Counted from the first letter of the stretch, positions 53,616-62,010 are shown. The stretch is DNA of 64,000 nt from an uncultured Bacteroides sp. (GCA_937890825.1 CALADS010000022.1:1-64000), one strand, 5' to 3'. The notes: a model not told the origin generated them from the sequence alone. Program-made: numbers and translations.

Positions 53616-54511
53616 TGGAATCCTTGTTATTTACAGGAGGTACTGGATTCTTGGGTAAGAATGCCAGACCGGTTTTGGAAACAAACTATCAGGTAACGAC
53701 TTGTGGTATAACGGCTGATGATGAAATCAAGGCTAATTTGGCCAAAGAAGTACCAAATTTGGACAAGCATTACGACGTAGTGCTTCATGCTTGTGGAAAG
53801 GCTCATTCCGTCCCTAAAACTGAGGCAGAAAAACAGGTGTTCTTTGATGTAAACTATCAAGGTACTGTAAATCTATGTGCTGCTTTGGAAAAGGTCGGGG
53901 TGCCCAAAGCGCTGATATTTATCAGTACAGTAGCGGTTTATGGTTGTGATTTTGGTGAGTTAATTACAGAAGATCATCCGTTGAACGGCGATACTCCTTA
54001 TGCAAAAAGTAAAATCATGGCGGAAGAATTTCTTACTGATTGGTGCAGTAATCACGGAGTGGTTTTAGGAATTCTGAGACCATCTTTATTAGCTGGGAAA
54101 AATGCTCCGGGTAACTTAGGTGCCATGGTAAATGGAATAAAGAAAGGGTTCTATATGAATATTGCCGGGGGAAAAGTTGTTAAGAGTATTTTAATGGCTG
54201 AGGATATTGCTCATATTCTTCCGTTGGTTGCCGAAAAGGGGGGTGTCTATAATGTGTGTGATTCTTTCCAACCTTCTTTTGGACAGATTTCTCAATCGGT
54301 AGCTAAGCAACTAGGAAAAGGCAAGCCTATGAGTATTCCTTATTGGATGGCATGGTGTATGGCGAAAGTGGGTGATATATTAGGTGATAAAGCTCCCATC
54401 AATAGTTACAAGCTTGAAAAAATGGTAAAGAGTCTGACATTTAGCAATGAAAAGGCTTGTAGAGAATTAGGTTGGGAACCTATGGATGTGTTGAAGAATT
54501 ATGAAATATAA
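53615..54511 (+). CDS. SDR 4-ketoreductase for the initiating HexNAc
   Basis: 298 residues. SDR features: FTGGTGFLGKNA (5-16), STVAVYG near 107, and catalytic YAKSK near 130. It is similar in size and setting to WbpV-type reductases that give UDP-QuiNAc or UDP-FucNAc from the 4-keto sugar. It is paired with the WbpL-type transferase immediately downstream (six bases), the enzyme that would load this sugar on undecaprenyl phosphate. Exact product cannot be told. Confidence 0.8.
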   Translation: MESLLFTGGTGFLGKNARPVLETNYQVTTCGITADDEIKANLAKEVPNLDKHYDVVLHACGKAHSVPKTEAEKQVFFDVNYQGTVNLCAALEKVGVPKALIFISTVAVYGCDFGELITEDHPLNGDTPYAKSKIMAEEFLTDWCSNHGVVLGILRPSLLAGKNAPGNLGAMVNGIKKGFYMNIAGGKVVKSILMAEDIAHILPLVAEKGGVYNVCDSFQPSFGQISQSVAKQLGKGKPMSIPYWMAWCMAKVGDILGDKAPINSYKLEKMVKSLTFSNEKACRELGWEPMDVLKNYEI

Positions 54512-54517
54512 TAGGCA

Positions 54518-55528
54518 TTGATTATTATGGATCAGAACATAACTTATGTACTTATCTTGGCTCTGCTGTTTGTGGCAGAGCTTTTTTATTTCCGCATAGC
54601 GGACAAGTGTAACATCATTGATAAGCCGAACGAACGGAGTTCGCACAGTAGCATTGTGTTGCGTGGCGGAGGGATTATCTTCCTTATCGGTATGTGGATG
54701 GGAGCGGCTTTCTTCGGCTTTGCTTATCCGTGGTTTCTGGCGGGGCTGACGCTGGTAGCGGGTATCAGCTTTGTGGACGATATTCATAGCTTGCCGGATT
54801 CGCTGCGTCTGGTGGTGCAGTTTGTGGCGGCTGGATTGGCTTTCTACCAGCTGGACATCTTGCATTGGAGCATGTGGTGGGTGGTAGTGCTGGCGCTCAT
54901 CGTATATGTGGGCATCACGAATGTGTATAATTTTATGGATGGTATCAACGGTATCACGGCGGGGTATTCGCTGGCGGTATTGGTGCCGTTGATGTTGCTC
55001 AACGGTGAGGGGGTGTTTGTACAGTCTTCCATCATCGTGGTGGCGATGCTGAGCGTGCTGGTGTTCTGCTTCTTCAACTTCCGCCCGAAAGGAAAGGCGA
55101 AATGCTTTGCCGGGGATGTGGGGTCTATCGGCATGGCGTTTATCTTGCTGTTCATCCTGGGCAGTGTGATTGTGAAGACGCAGGATGTGACGTACCTCTT
55201 GCTGCTGGTGGTATATGGAGTAGATGCGTGCCTCACCATTGTACACCGCATCATGCTGCATGAGAATCTGGGGGAAGCACACCGGAAGCATGCGTATCAG
55301 CTGATGGCCAATGAACTGAAAATCGGTCATGTAAAGGTGACTGCGCTGTACATGGCGGTGCAGTTGGCGGTATCGCTGGTATTTATCTATCTGGTTCCGG
55401 ATACGGTGTTGGCGCATTGGGTATATCTGGTAGCGGTAGTAGCGGTGCTGGGATTGGCGTATCTGCTTTTTATGAAGAAGTATTATCATCTGCACGAGGC
55501 GTATCTGGCTTCGGTGGCAGCTAAATAA
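54518..55528 (+). CDS. WbpL/WecA-type initiating glycosyl-1-phosphate transferase
   Basis: 336 residues, about 10-11 membrane helices, MraY superfamily. Conserved FVDDIHSLPDSLR near 84, NVYNFMDGINGI near 136 and GDVGSIGMAF mark the catalytic loops. It transfers HexNAc-1-phosphate to undecaprenyl phosphate and begins repeat-unit synthesis. It is intact, in contrast to the damaged PglC-like enzyme at 57273, so it is probably the working initiator of this locus. Confidence 0.9.
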   Translation: MIIMDQNITYVLILALLFVAELFYFRIADKCNIIDKPNERSSHSSIVLRGGGIIFLIGMWMGAAFFGFAYPWFLAGLTLVAGISFVDDIHSLPDSLRLVVQFVAAGLAFYQLDILHWSMWWVVVLALIVYVGITNVYNFMDGINGITAGYSLAVLVPLMLLNGEGVFVQSSIIVVAMLSVLVFCFFNFRPKGKAKCFAGDVGSIGMAFILLFILGSVIVKTQDVTYLLLLVVYGVDACLTIVHRIMLHENLGEAHRKHAYQLMANELKIGHVKVTALYMAVQLAVSLVFIYLVPDTVLAHWVYLVAVVAVLGLAYLLFMKKYYHLHEAYLASVAAK

Positions 55529-55537
55529 TCGGTTGTT

Positions 55538-55960
55538 ATGATATTTGAAAAGAAGTTTTTAGAGGATTTGTTGCAGCAGGCAGCGGAATCGCCGCGGCTG
55601 CGGGTGAATTATGATTTGCGGAACTCGGCAGCAGACACGTCGCAGCGGATGCTGAATGCGCTGGCGGTGGGTACGCAGGTGCCGATTCACCGGCACGAGG
55701 ATACGGCGGAAACGGTGATTTGTTTGTGTGGTAAACTGGTGGAAATTATTTACGAAGAGGTGAATGAATTTGCTCCGGAAAGCACGTCGGGCGTGGCGGA
55801 CATGGTGCGTCGGCAAAGCTTCAGGGAGGTGAGCCGACAGGTGCTTTGTCCGGCCGAGGGACTGCACGGTATGCAGGTTCCGGCAGGAGCCTGGCACTCC
55901 ATCGAGGTGCTGGAACCGTCGGTAATCTTCGAGGCGAAGGACGGGGCGTACAAGGGGTAG
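55538..55960 (+). CDS. wbuC: WbuC-family cupin, first copy
   Basis: 140 residues. The cupin core has VPIHRHEDTAETVICLCG and MQVPAGAWHSIEVLEPSVIFEAKDG with metal-binding His. The family is linked to polysaccharide loci next to WbuB; its reaction is not known. A paralogue of 124 residues lies at 59711. The 3' part and everything downstream to 56123 is repeated without change at 59969-60248. Starts nine bases after the WbpL-like gene. Confidence 0.87.
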   Translation: MIFEKKFLEDLLQQAAESPRLRVNYDLRNSAADTSQRMLNALAVGTQVPIHRHEDTAETVICLCGKLVEIIYEEVNEFAPESTSGVADMVRRQSFREVSRQVLCPAEGLHGMQVPAGAWHSIEVLEPSVIFEAKDGAYKG

Positions 55961-55988
55961 CGTGCTGACAGCTGCCGTACTACAGATG

Positions 55989-56030
55989 AAAGGTCTTTTT
56001 CAAAGGGGGTTCCCTTTGGGAAAGACCTTT
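55989..56030 (+). terminator. Terminator after wbuC copy 1
   Basis: AAAGGTCTTT (55989-55998) pairs with AAAGACCTTT (56021-56030), enclosing an inner AAAGGG/CCCTTT stem, followed by a T-rich stretch. Confidence 0.85.
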
Positions 56031-56065
56031 CTTCGTTTATCCCGGTAAACGTCTGAACGGATGCC

Positions 56066-56096
56066 TTGCATTTTTCATAGCTAATCGCTATCTTTG
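56066..56096 (+). promoter_or_regulatory. Promoter of the broken AAA gene
   Basis: TTG at 56066-56068, a 20-base spacer and TATCTTTG at 56089-56096. Same as 60191-60221. Confidence 0.65.
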
Positions 56097-56114
56097 TGAA
56101 AATATCCGTAGAAT

Positions 56115-56328
56115 ATGAACGAATCGTATCAGATACCTAAGCGTAAACGCATTCCGTATGGAATGATGAATTTTGTGGATGTCCGCGAAGACGATTGTTA
56201 TTTCGTGGATAAGACCGTCTTTATTCCGACTTTGGAGGCTTCCAATAAGTTTTTTTCTTTATCCGTCCGCGCCGGTTCGGAAAGAGCCTGACTATCTCGA
56301 TGTTGCACCATTACTACGATGTCTTGGT
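56115..56328 (+). pseudogene. Broken AAA/PD-(D/E)XK gene, 5' fragment
   Basis: Starts MNESYQIPKRKRIPYGMMNF like the genes at 18048 and 60240. A one-base loss in the T-rich stretch near 56248-56258 shifts the frame so that the expected FFFFIRPRRFGKSL becomes an SLSVRAGSERA tail and a stop. In the corrected frame, RPRRFGKSLTISMLHHYYDVL is still readable, then homology ends at about 56328 where a GNAT fragment is joined. The internal sequence (EDD in VREDDCYF) is nearer to the 18048 gene than to the adjacent 60240 gene. Confidence 0.82.
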
Positions 56329-56614
56329 AGAGAATACTACAGGAATCATAGCGGGTTACTGCTTTAACCGTTCATTCTTTCTAGGCAAAGGTTTTCGGGG
56401 TAGAATGGTAGATATCGATTTTCGTGGAAAGGGGCTTGGAACTACCATGAATTGCCTGCTCAATGAGGTAGGCTTCGGGATTGGTCTGCGCTTATTCGAA
56501 ACGGTGAATCGCGATAATATTGCTTCATATAAAAGTGCTTTGTCGGCCAGCAAGGTTTCGGTGATAGAGGAACTAGAGGATGGAGATTTGTATCTGGAGA
56601 TTTTAAAGGATTAA
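56329..56614 (+). pseudogene. GNAT acetyltransferase fragment
   Basis: About 95 codons (end of the frame that opens at 56300) carry GNAT motif A (DFRGKGLGTTMNCLLNE) and the later NRDNIASYKSAL, but the N-terminal half of the fold is missing. The frame is fused to the AAA fragment and has no start of its own. Such GNATs sit next to PglC and DegT genes in sugar-acetylation pathways, so it may be the relic of an acetyltransferase linked to the DegT enzyme at 58416. Confidence 0.6.
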
Positions 56615-56688
56615 ATTCTCTTGTCCGGATTTGCTTATCTGATTCCGATTTTGCATCTTTGCGGTAGCATTAAAAGAAAGGAGTAGGT

Positions 56689-56922
56689 ATGAAAGTTTCA
56701 GAACCCGCAGTAGCTTACGACACAGTTTATGTGCAAGAACTGAAAGAAAGATTGAAATCATCCATTGATGCGATGGCTGATGCAACTAAGTTGGAGCAAT
56801 GCTTGGGCTTTATTGAAGGTCTGGACGAGGAGTACACGATGAGAACGGAACTTGCTCGGGGCATTACAGGAGAAGAACTTTTGGAGGGCTTGCGTCCCCG
56901 AATTAAAACACTGTTCCAATGA
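56689..56922 (+). CDS. Antitoxin-like protein A
   Basis: 77 residues; N-terminal MKVSEPAVAYDTVYVQELKE and a helical remainder. It overlaps the toxin-like gene by four bases (ATGA). It is clearly paralogous to the protein at 57749 in the first 50 residues and in upstream DNA. Antitoxin role is inferred from size, order and overlap. Confidence 0.72.
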   Translation: MKVSEPAVAYDTVYVQELKERLKSSIDAMADATKLEQCLGFIEGLDEEYTMRTELARGITGEELLEGLRPRIKTLFQ

Positions 56923-57236
56923 AAGTTTTATTTGCTCCGGAAGTCATAGATGATTTATATAATCTGGTGGAAATCCTTGTGAGGAAAGGTTATTTCGGAA
57001 CTTATGACTTCGCTGTTTCCTATATTGAGGATTTAATAAATGACATCCAAGCGAATATTCATGTTTCGCTGAAAAAGAAGGCTCCGCTTTATTTCAATAA
57101 ATACGGTAAAGATTTGTATTATATAAAATGCCGGAAAAATTATCATACCACTTGGTATGTGTTTTTCAAGGTAATTGATGACACGTATCTGATTACTTTC
57201 ATTTCTAACAATCATGTAATCAGTCAATATCTTTAA
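56919..57236 (+). CDS. RelE/ParE-like toxin A
   Basis: 105 residues of a compact alpha/beta type. It ends with basic and aromatic strands (YYIKCRKNYHTTWYVFFKV) as in RelE-superfamily toxins that cut mRNA or block gyrase. Coupled to antitoxin A. Sequence similarity to the second toxin (57994) is low, so it is another toxin branch. Confidence 0.72.
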   Translation: MKVLFAPEVIDDLYNLVEILVRKGYFGTYDFAVSYIEDLINDIQANIHVSLKKKAPLYFNKYGKDLYYIKCRKNYHTTWYVFFKVIDDTYLITFISNNHVISQYL

Positions 57237-57272
57237 ACTTTTCTGATTAATTTAATAATCAATCAATAAATT

Positions 57273-57668
57273 ATGCTAATCAAATGGTTTTTCGACCGAG
57301 CGGCAGCGCTGTTCGGTCTGCTTTTGTTGTGGCCAGTGTTACTTATCGTGGCCATACTGGTGAAGGTAAAAATGCCGGGCGGTCCTGCTTTCTTTGTGCA
57401 GAAGCGGGTGGGGAAGGGCGGCAAGCTGTTCAAGTGCCATAAGTTTCGCACCATGACGGTGAATCATAACGGGTCTACCGTGTCGGTGGCGGGCGACAAA
57501 CGGCCCATGCAGGAGATTGCCACGGAGTATAACGATACGGTGATTTATCCGGACAAAGTGCGGCTGAATTGCTACTACTACCGTCACTATAGCTTTATCA
57601 AGGATGTTGAAATGATTTTTGCCACGGTGCTGGGCTTCAAGGTGAAGTTTGCCGGAGAAGAAGTATGA
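57273..57668 (+). pseudogene. PglC/WcaJ-like initiating sugar transferase with internal deletion
   Basis: 131 residues instead of about 200. The N-terminus has the membrane helix, PGGPAFFVQKRVGKGGKLF and KCHKFRTMTV. The C-terminus ends with YNDTVIYPDKVRLN and HYSFIKDVEMIF typical of the family. The middle, which normally holds the conserved DELPQL and RPGITG-type region, is missing, with the frame kept after RPMQEIA. About 70 residues are gone, so it should be inactive. The WbpL-type enzyme at 54518 presumably replaces it. Confidence 0.78.
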
Positions 57669-57748
57669 TTGCTTGGATTTTTTGCTGTTTGTTTGTTTAT
57701 CTGATTCAGAATATGCATCTTTGTATGTAATAATAAAAGCAACGAATT

Positions 57749-58006
57749 ATGAAAGCATCAGAACCTACAGCTACTTATAATACAGCTTATATTCAAGGGC
57801 TAAAAAATCGTTTGATTGCATCTATAGATGCATCTACTGATGAAGATAAACTACGACAATGCTTGCATTTACTGGATTCTTCTAGTAAGGATATGCCTTG
57901 TGTATTTACGGATGAAGAGTTCGAAGAAGAACTTCGCTTATCCGAAGAAAGTGGTTATGCCACGGAAGAGGATTTAAAAAGGGTATTCGGGAAATGGAAT
58001 CTTTAA
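57749..58006 (+). CDS. Antitoxin-like protein B
   Basis: 85 residues, MKASEPTATYNTAYIQGLKN at the start, paralogous to antitoxin A. The C-terminal half differs (ELRLSEESGYATEEDLKRVFG), the likely toxin-binding part. Overlaps the next gene by 13 bases. The upstream TTTATCTGATTC and GCATCTTTG sequence resembles that before antitoxin A. Confidence 0.72.
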   Translation: MKASEPTATYNTAYIQGLKNRLIASIDASTDEDKLRQCLHLLDSSSKDMPCVFTDEEFEEELRLSEESGYATEEDLKRVFGKWNL

Positions 58007-58287
58007 AAATTGTAGTTCTAAATAGAGCGCTGAATGCTATACAGAACACTTATGATTGGTATCGGATTAATTTGAGTATTTCTGCTGCCAATCATTTTAG
58101 AGAGGGTATCTATAATACCATTGAAACTTTATCAAAAATGCCTTCTATTGGAAGGAAAGATGATTCATATAAAGGCAAGCAACAGTATTATAGTTTTTTA
58201 TCTCATCCCAAATATCGTATTGTATATCGTTATACAGATACTACACTTTATATCGTGGCTATTCGTGCTACGATGATGTCACTGTGA
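57994..58287 (+). CDS. RelE/ParE-family toxin B
   Basis: 97 residues with ParE-like features: ALNAIQNTYDWYRINLSISAA near the N-terminus, MPSIGRKDDSYKGKQQYYSF, then HPKYRIVYRYTDTTLYIVAI, the usual strand order of ParE/RelE toxins. Overlaps antitoxin B by 13 bases. A terminator follows at 58341. Confidence 0.8.
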   Translation: MESLKIVVLNRALNAIQNTYDWYRINLSISAANHFREGIYNTIETLSKMPSIGRKDDSYKGKQQYYSFLSHPKYRIVYRYTDTTLYIVAIRATMMSL

Positions 58288-58340
58288 TGTCGATATTTTA
58301 CGTTCTCAACTAACTGAACTTCGTTGAAATAAATAAATTG

Positions 58341-58377
58341 GACCGGACAGCGTTGTTGTTCGGTCTTGTCTTTTTTG
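58341..58377 (+). terminator. Terminator after toxin B
   Basis: A ten-pair stem (GACCGGACAG with TGTTCGGTC-type partner, two G-U pairs) at 58341-58365, followed by a T run. Confidence 0.7.
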
Positions 58378-58415
58378 TGTCTTTGAAAATATTCAATCTT
58401 TACATTTTATAAAAA

Positions 58416-59696
58416 ATGGAAGAAAGAAAAACAATTTACCTCTGTCTGGCGCACATGTCAGAAGAGGGATGGGAACAGAAATATGTGAAAGAAGCCTTTG
58501 ATACCAATTGGGTGGTACCAATGGGTCCCAATGTGAATGCTTTTGAGCAAGATTTGTCGAACTTTGCCAACGGATGCAGCGACGGTTCGCAGCTGGACCG
58601 CACCGTGGTGTGCCTGTCGGCGGGTACAGCAGCAGTACACCTGGCCTTGATTGGCTGTGGTGTGAAAGCTGGCGACGAGGTGTTGGTGCAGAGTTTTACG
58701 TTCTGTGCATCGTCGCACCCGATTACTTATCTGGGTGCCAAGCCGGTGTTTGTAGGTTCGGAAGCAGAAACATGGAACATGGATCCGGTGTTGCTGGAAA
58801 AGGCAATTCTGGACCGCAAGGCGGTGACTGGTAGCTACCCCAAGGCCATCGTGCCGGTGGCACTGTATGGTATGCCGTATCGCATCGACGAAATCATGGC
58901 CATAGCAGAAAAATATGGTATTCCGGTGGTGGAAGATGCAGCCGAGGGGTTGGGCTCTCGCTTCAATGGTCAGGTTTTGGGTACCTTTGGTAAGTATGGT
59001 GTTCTCTCGTTCAACGGGAATAAAATGATTACTACTTCGGGTGGCGGTGCGTTGATTTACCGCTCTAAGGAAGATGCCAACGAGGTGATGTGGTATGCTA
59101 CGCAGGCCCGTGATGCGTATCCGTATTACCAGCATACAGCCATCGGCTATAATTACCGTATGAGTAATGTATGTGCCGGTATCGGACGGGGGCAGATGAA
59201 GGTGGTGGATGCACACATTGCTCATCACAAGCATGTGCAGTCTTTGTATGAAGAATTGTTGAAAGAAGTACCGGGAGTACATTTGCATTGCCAGCCGGCA
59301 GATTCTCGTTATGACAGTAACTTCTGGCTGTGTGCAGCTACCTTGGATGCAGATGTGAAAATTCAGGGTCAGGAGAATGCATATAAGGAGGTTATTAAGA
59401 CAGCAGTCGGTGGGGCTGCGGGGGTAATTCATGCGGTGGATTCTGCCACTACGGATTGCCAGCCGAATGAAAATGTAGAAGCCTTGCGTGTGTTTATGCT
59501 GGCCAAGAAAGTGGAATGCCGGCCGGTATGGAAGCCGATGCATAAGCAACCGGTGTATGAAGGGGCGGCAGTGTATACCAACGAAGTAGAAGAGGATATC
59601 TTTAAGGTAGGTTTCTGCTTGCCGGCCGGTCCGTATGTAACGGATGAGGATGTACGTTACATTGTGGATTGCATCAAGGAAGCTATTGTAAAATAA
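58416..59696 (+). CDS. DegT/DnrJ/EryC1-family sugar aminotransferase
   Basis: 426 residues. PLP-dependent fold type I: VCLSAGTAAVHLALIG near 66, VVEDAAEGLGS near 170, and the PLP Lys K203 in FNGNKMITTSGGG. PglE-like enzymes aminate C4 of UDP-4-keto-6-deoxy-GlcNAc toward bacillosamine. Usually accompanied by a PglC-like transferase and an acetyltransferase; here the transferase is damaged and only a GNAT remnant lies upstream, so its product may be unused or diverted. Confidence 0.88.
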   Translation: MEERKTIYLCLAHMSEEGWEQKYVKEAFDTNWVVPMGPNVNAFEQDLSNFANGCSDGSQLDRTVVCLSAGTAAVHLALIGCGVKAGDEVLVQSFTFCASSHPITYLGAKPVFVGSEAETWNMDPVLLEKAILDRKAVTGSYPKAIVPVALYGMPYRIDEIMAIAEKYGIPVVEDAAEGLGSRFNGQVLGTFGKYGVLSFNGNKMITTSGGGALIYRSKEDANEVMWYATQARDAYPYYQHTAIGYNYRMSNVCAGIGRGQMKVVDAHIAHHKHVQSLYEELLKEVPGVHLHCQPADSRYDSNFWLCAATLDADVKIQGQENAYKEVIKTAVGGAAGVIHAVDSATTDCQPNENVEALRVFMLAKKVECRPVWKPMHKQPVYEGAAVYTNEVEEDIFKVGFCLPAGPYVTDEDVRYIVDCIKEAIVK

Positions 59697-59710
59697 TTGG
59701 ATAGAATGGC

Positions 59711-60085
59711 ATGATTTTTGATAAGAATTTTTTGGAGGAACTGCTGCAACAGGCGGCAGTTGCTCCTCGCTTACGGGTGAATCATGACTTGCGGAACTCG
59801 GCAGCAGACACGTCGCAGCGGATGCTGAATGCGCTGGCAGTAGGTACTGAGGTGCCTGTCCATCGCCACGAGGATACGGCTGAAACGGTGGTTTGTCTGT
59901 GCGGAAAACTGGTGGAAATTATTTACGAACAGGTAGACGGGTGTTTTGTGGAGCAGCAGCGAGTGTTACTTTGTCCGGCCGAGGGACTGCACGGTATGCA
60001 GGTTCCGGCAGGAGCCTGGCACTCCATCGAGGTGCTGGAACCGTCGGTAATCTTCGAGGCGAAGGACGGGGCGTACAAGGGGTAG
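59711..60085 (+). CDS. wbuC: WbuC-family cupin, second copy
   Basis: 124 residues, same family as 55538. Differs mainly by missing 16 residues in the middle (between the cupin core and the C-terminal VLLCPAEGLHGMQVP). From codon 86 on it is identical at DNA level to the first copy. Begins 14 bases after the aminotransferase. Confidence 0.86.
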   Translation: MIFDKNFLEELLQQAAVAPRLRVNHDLRNSAADTSQRMLNALAVGTEVPVHRHEDTAETVVCLCGKLVEIIYEQVDGCFVEQQRVLLCPAEGLHGMQVPAGAWHSIEVLEPSVIFEAKDGAYKG

Positions 60086-60113
60086 CGTGCTGACAGCTGC
60101 CGTACTACAGATG

Positions 60114-60155
60114 AAAGGTCTTTTTCAAAGGGGGTTCCCTTTGGGAAAGACCTTT
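60114..60155 (+). terminator. Terminator after wbuC copy 2
   Basis: Same AAAGGTCTTT / AAAGACCTTT hairpin as at 55989-56030. Confidence 0.85.
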
Positions 60156-60190
60156 CTTCGTTTATCCCGGTAAACGTCTGAACGGATGCC

Positions 60191-60221
60191 TTGCATTTTT
60201 CATAGCTAATCGCTATCTTTG
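60191..60221 (+). promoter_or_regulatory. Promoter of the intact AAA gene
   Basis: TTG at 60191-60193, a 20-base spacer and TATCTTTG at 60214-60221; ATG at 60240. Confidence 0.65.
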
Positions 60222-60239
60222 TGAAAATATCCGTAGAAT

Positions 60240-61997
60240 ATGAACGAACCGTATCAAATGCCTAAGCGCAAACGCATTCCGTATGGGATGATGAATTTTG
60301 TGGATGTCCGCGAACGTGACTGCTATTTCGTGGACAAGACCTCCTTTATTCCGGCTTTGGAGGCTTCCAATATGTTTTTCTTCTTTATCCGTCCGCGCCG
60401 GTTCGGAAAGAGCCTGACACTTACTATGCTACAGCATTATTATGATGTGCTGGACAGGGATAATTTTGAGAAGTGGTATGGCGGGCTGTACATCGGGCAA
60501 CATCCTACGCCGGAGCGGAACTCTTATCTGGTTATCAGTCTGGATTTTGCCGAGGTATTGGCGGACATCCATAATTACAGTTCTTCGCTGGATGCCTATT
60601 GCAACACGGAATTCAGAAGTTTTTGCCGACGTTATGCGGAGTATCTGCCCGACGGCATGATGGAGGAACTTTGCCAGAAAGAAGGGGCGGTGGAGCAACT
60701 TTCTTTTCTGCATAAACGATGTGGGGAGGCTGGGCTTCAGATTTACCTGTTCATCGATGAGTATGACCATTTCACGAATAAGATTCTTGCGGAACCTGAT
60801 TGCCTGAATGACTACCGAAGCGAGACGCACGGCACGGGCTATCTGCGCAGCTTCTTTGATGCGGTGAAGGCGGGGACGAAGACGGCCATCAAGCGGGTAT
60901 TCGTGACGGGTGTCAGCCCGGTGACGATGGACGACCTGACCAGCGGTTTCAACATCGGCACGAACTACAGCCTGTCGCCTGAGTTCAACGAGCTGGTGGG
61001 CTTTACGGAAGCGGATGTGCGGGCCATGCTGGATTATTATGCCACGACCTGCGAATTTCATCACACCACGGATCAGCTGATAGAAATCATGAAGCCGTGG
61101 TACGACAATTACTGTTTTGCCAAGCAGAGCTATGGGCGCACCACGATGTACAACAGCAACATGGTGCTGTATTTCGTGGATAATTATATCCGTAACGGCG
61201 GGGAGGTGCCTGATAATATGCTGGAAGAGAACATCCGGGTGGATTACAACAAGCTGAGGATGCTGATACGCAAGGACAAGGAGTTTGCAAACGATGCTTC
61301 TATCATCCAGACCATCGTGCAGCAGGGGTATATTACCGGGGAACTGAAAACCGGCTTCCCGGCGGAACAGCTCAATCATCCGGATAACTTCATCAGTCTG
61401 CTGTATTATTTCGGTATGCTGACCATCGACGGTATGAAAGAGGGAAATGTCAAACTGAGCATTCCGAACCAGGTGGTGAGGGAGCAGTTGTACGGCTATC
61501 TGCTGTCTACCTATCAGGAGAATGGGTTGTCTGTTCCTTCCATGGAGCTTCGCCGGCAGTATCAGGCCATGGCATTCCGGGGAGTGTGGCAGGACTTTTT
61601 CCAATACATAGCCGATAGCATCCGGACGTATTCTTCGCAGCGCGACAAGCAGAAAGGGGAGTATTATGTGCACGGTTTTACGCTGGCCATGACGGCTCAG
61701 AATCCGTTCTACCGTCCGGTGTCTGAACTGGACAACCAGGAGGGGTATGCGGATATCTTTCTGCTTCCCTTGCTGGATATTTATAAGGATATGCAGCACA
61801 GCTACATCGTGGAACTGAAATATGCCAAGAGCGGCGACAGCGCGGAGCGTGTGGAGGAACTGCGGCAGAAAGGCATTGTGCAGGCCAACCGCTATGCGGA
61901 TACTGAAGTGGTGCGCCGACACGTGGGGCCTACGCAACTGCACAAGCTGGTGGTGGTGTTTCGCGGCGTAGAAATGGCGGTGTGTGAGGAAGTGTGA
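60240..61997 (+). CDS. AAA-ATPase-like / PD-(D/E)XK nuclease-like protein, copy related to 18048
   Basis: 585 residues. KRIPYGMMNFVDVRE at the start, FFFIRPRRFGKSL P-loop variant near 50, LFIDEYDHF near 171, and C-terminal GYADIFLLPL with YIVELKYAKS. Long stretches match the gene at 18048 with about 90% DNA identity; the proteins differ most in the region before the nuclease domain (about 410-460). It closes the CPS locus and is followed by a bidirectional terminator. Confidence 0.87.
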   Translation: MNEPYQMPKRKRIPYGMMNFVDVRERDCYFVDKTSFIPALEASNMFFFFIRPRRFGKSLTLTMLQHYYDVLDRDNFEKWYGGLYIGQHPTPERNSYLVISLDFAEVLADIHNYSSSLDAYCNTEFRSFCRRYAEYLPDGMMEELCQKEGAVEQLSFLHKRCGEAGLQIYLFIDEYDHFTNKILAEPDCLNDYRSETHGTGYLRSFFDAVKAGTKTAIKRVFVTGVSPVTMDDLTSGFNIGTNYSLSPEFNELVGFTEADVRAMLDYYATTCEFHHTTDQLIEIMKPWYDNYCFAKQSYGRTTMYNSNMVLYFVDNYIRNGGEVPDNMLEENIRVDYNKLRMLIRKDKEFANDASIIQTIVQQGYITGELKTGFPAEQLNHPDNFISLLYYFGMLTIDGMKEGNVKLSIPNQVVREQLYGYLLSTYQENGLSVPSMELRRQYQAMAFRGVWQDFFQYIADSIRTYSSQRDKQKGEYYVHGFTLAMTAQNPFYRPVSELDNQEGYADIFLLPLLDIYKDMQHSYIVELKYAKSGDSAERVEELRQKGIVQANRYADTEVVRRHVGPTQLHKLVVVFRGVEMAVCEEV

Positions 61998-62010
61998 ATC
62001 GGAAGAATAT

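Larger units (their letters stand above)
55844..56123 (+). repeat. 280-bp perfect direct repeat, copy 1
   Basis: Spans the last third of the first wbuC, its terminator, a promoter and the first three codons of an AAA gene (now broken). It is identical by eye to 59969-60248, offset 4125 bp. Confidence 0.92.
59969..60248 (+). repeat. 280-bp perfect direct repeat, copy 2
   Basis: Identical by eye to 55844-56123 and in the same orientation. Includes terminator, promoter and the start of the AAA gene at 60240. Confidence 0.92.
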
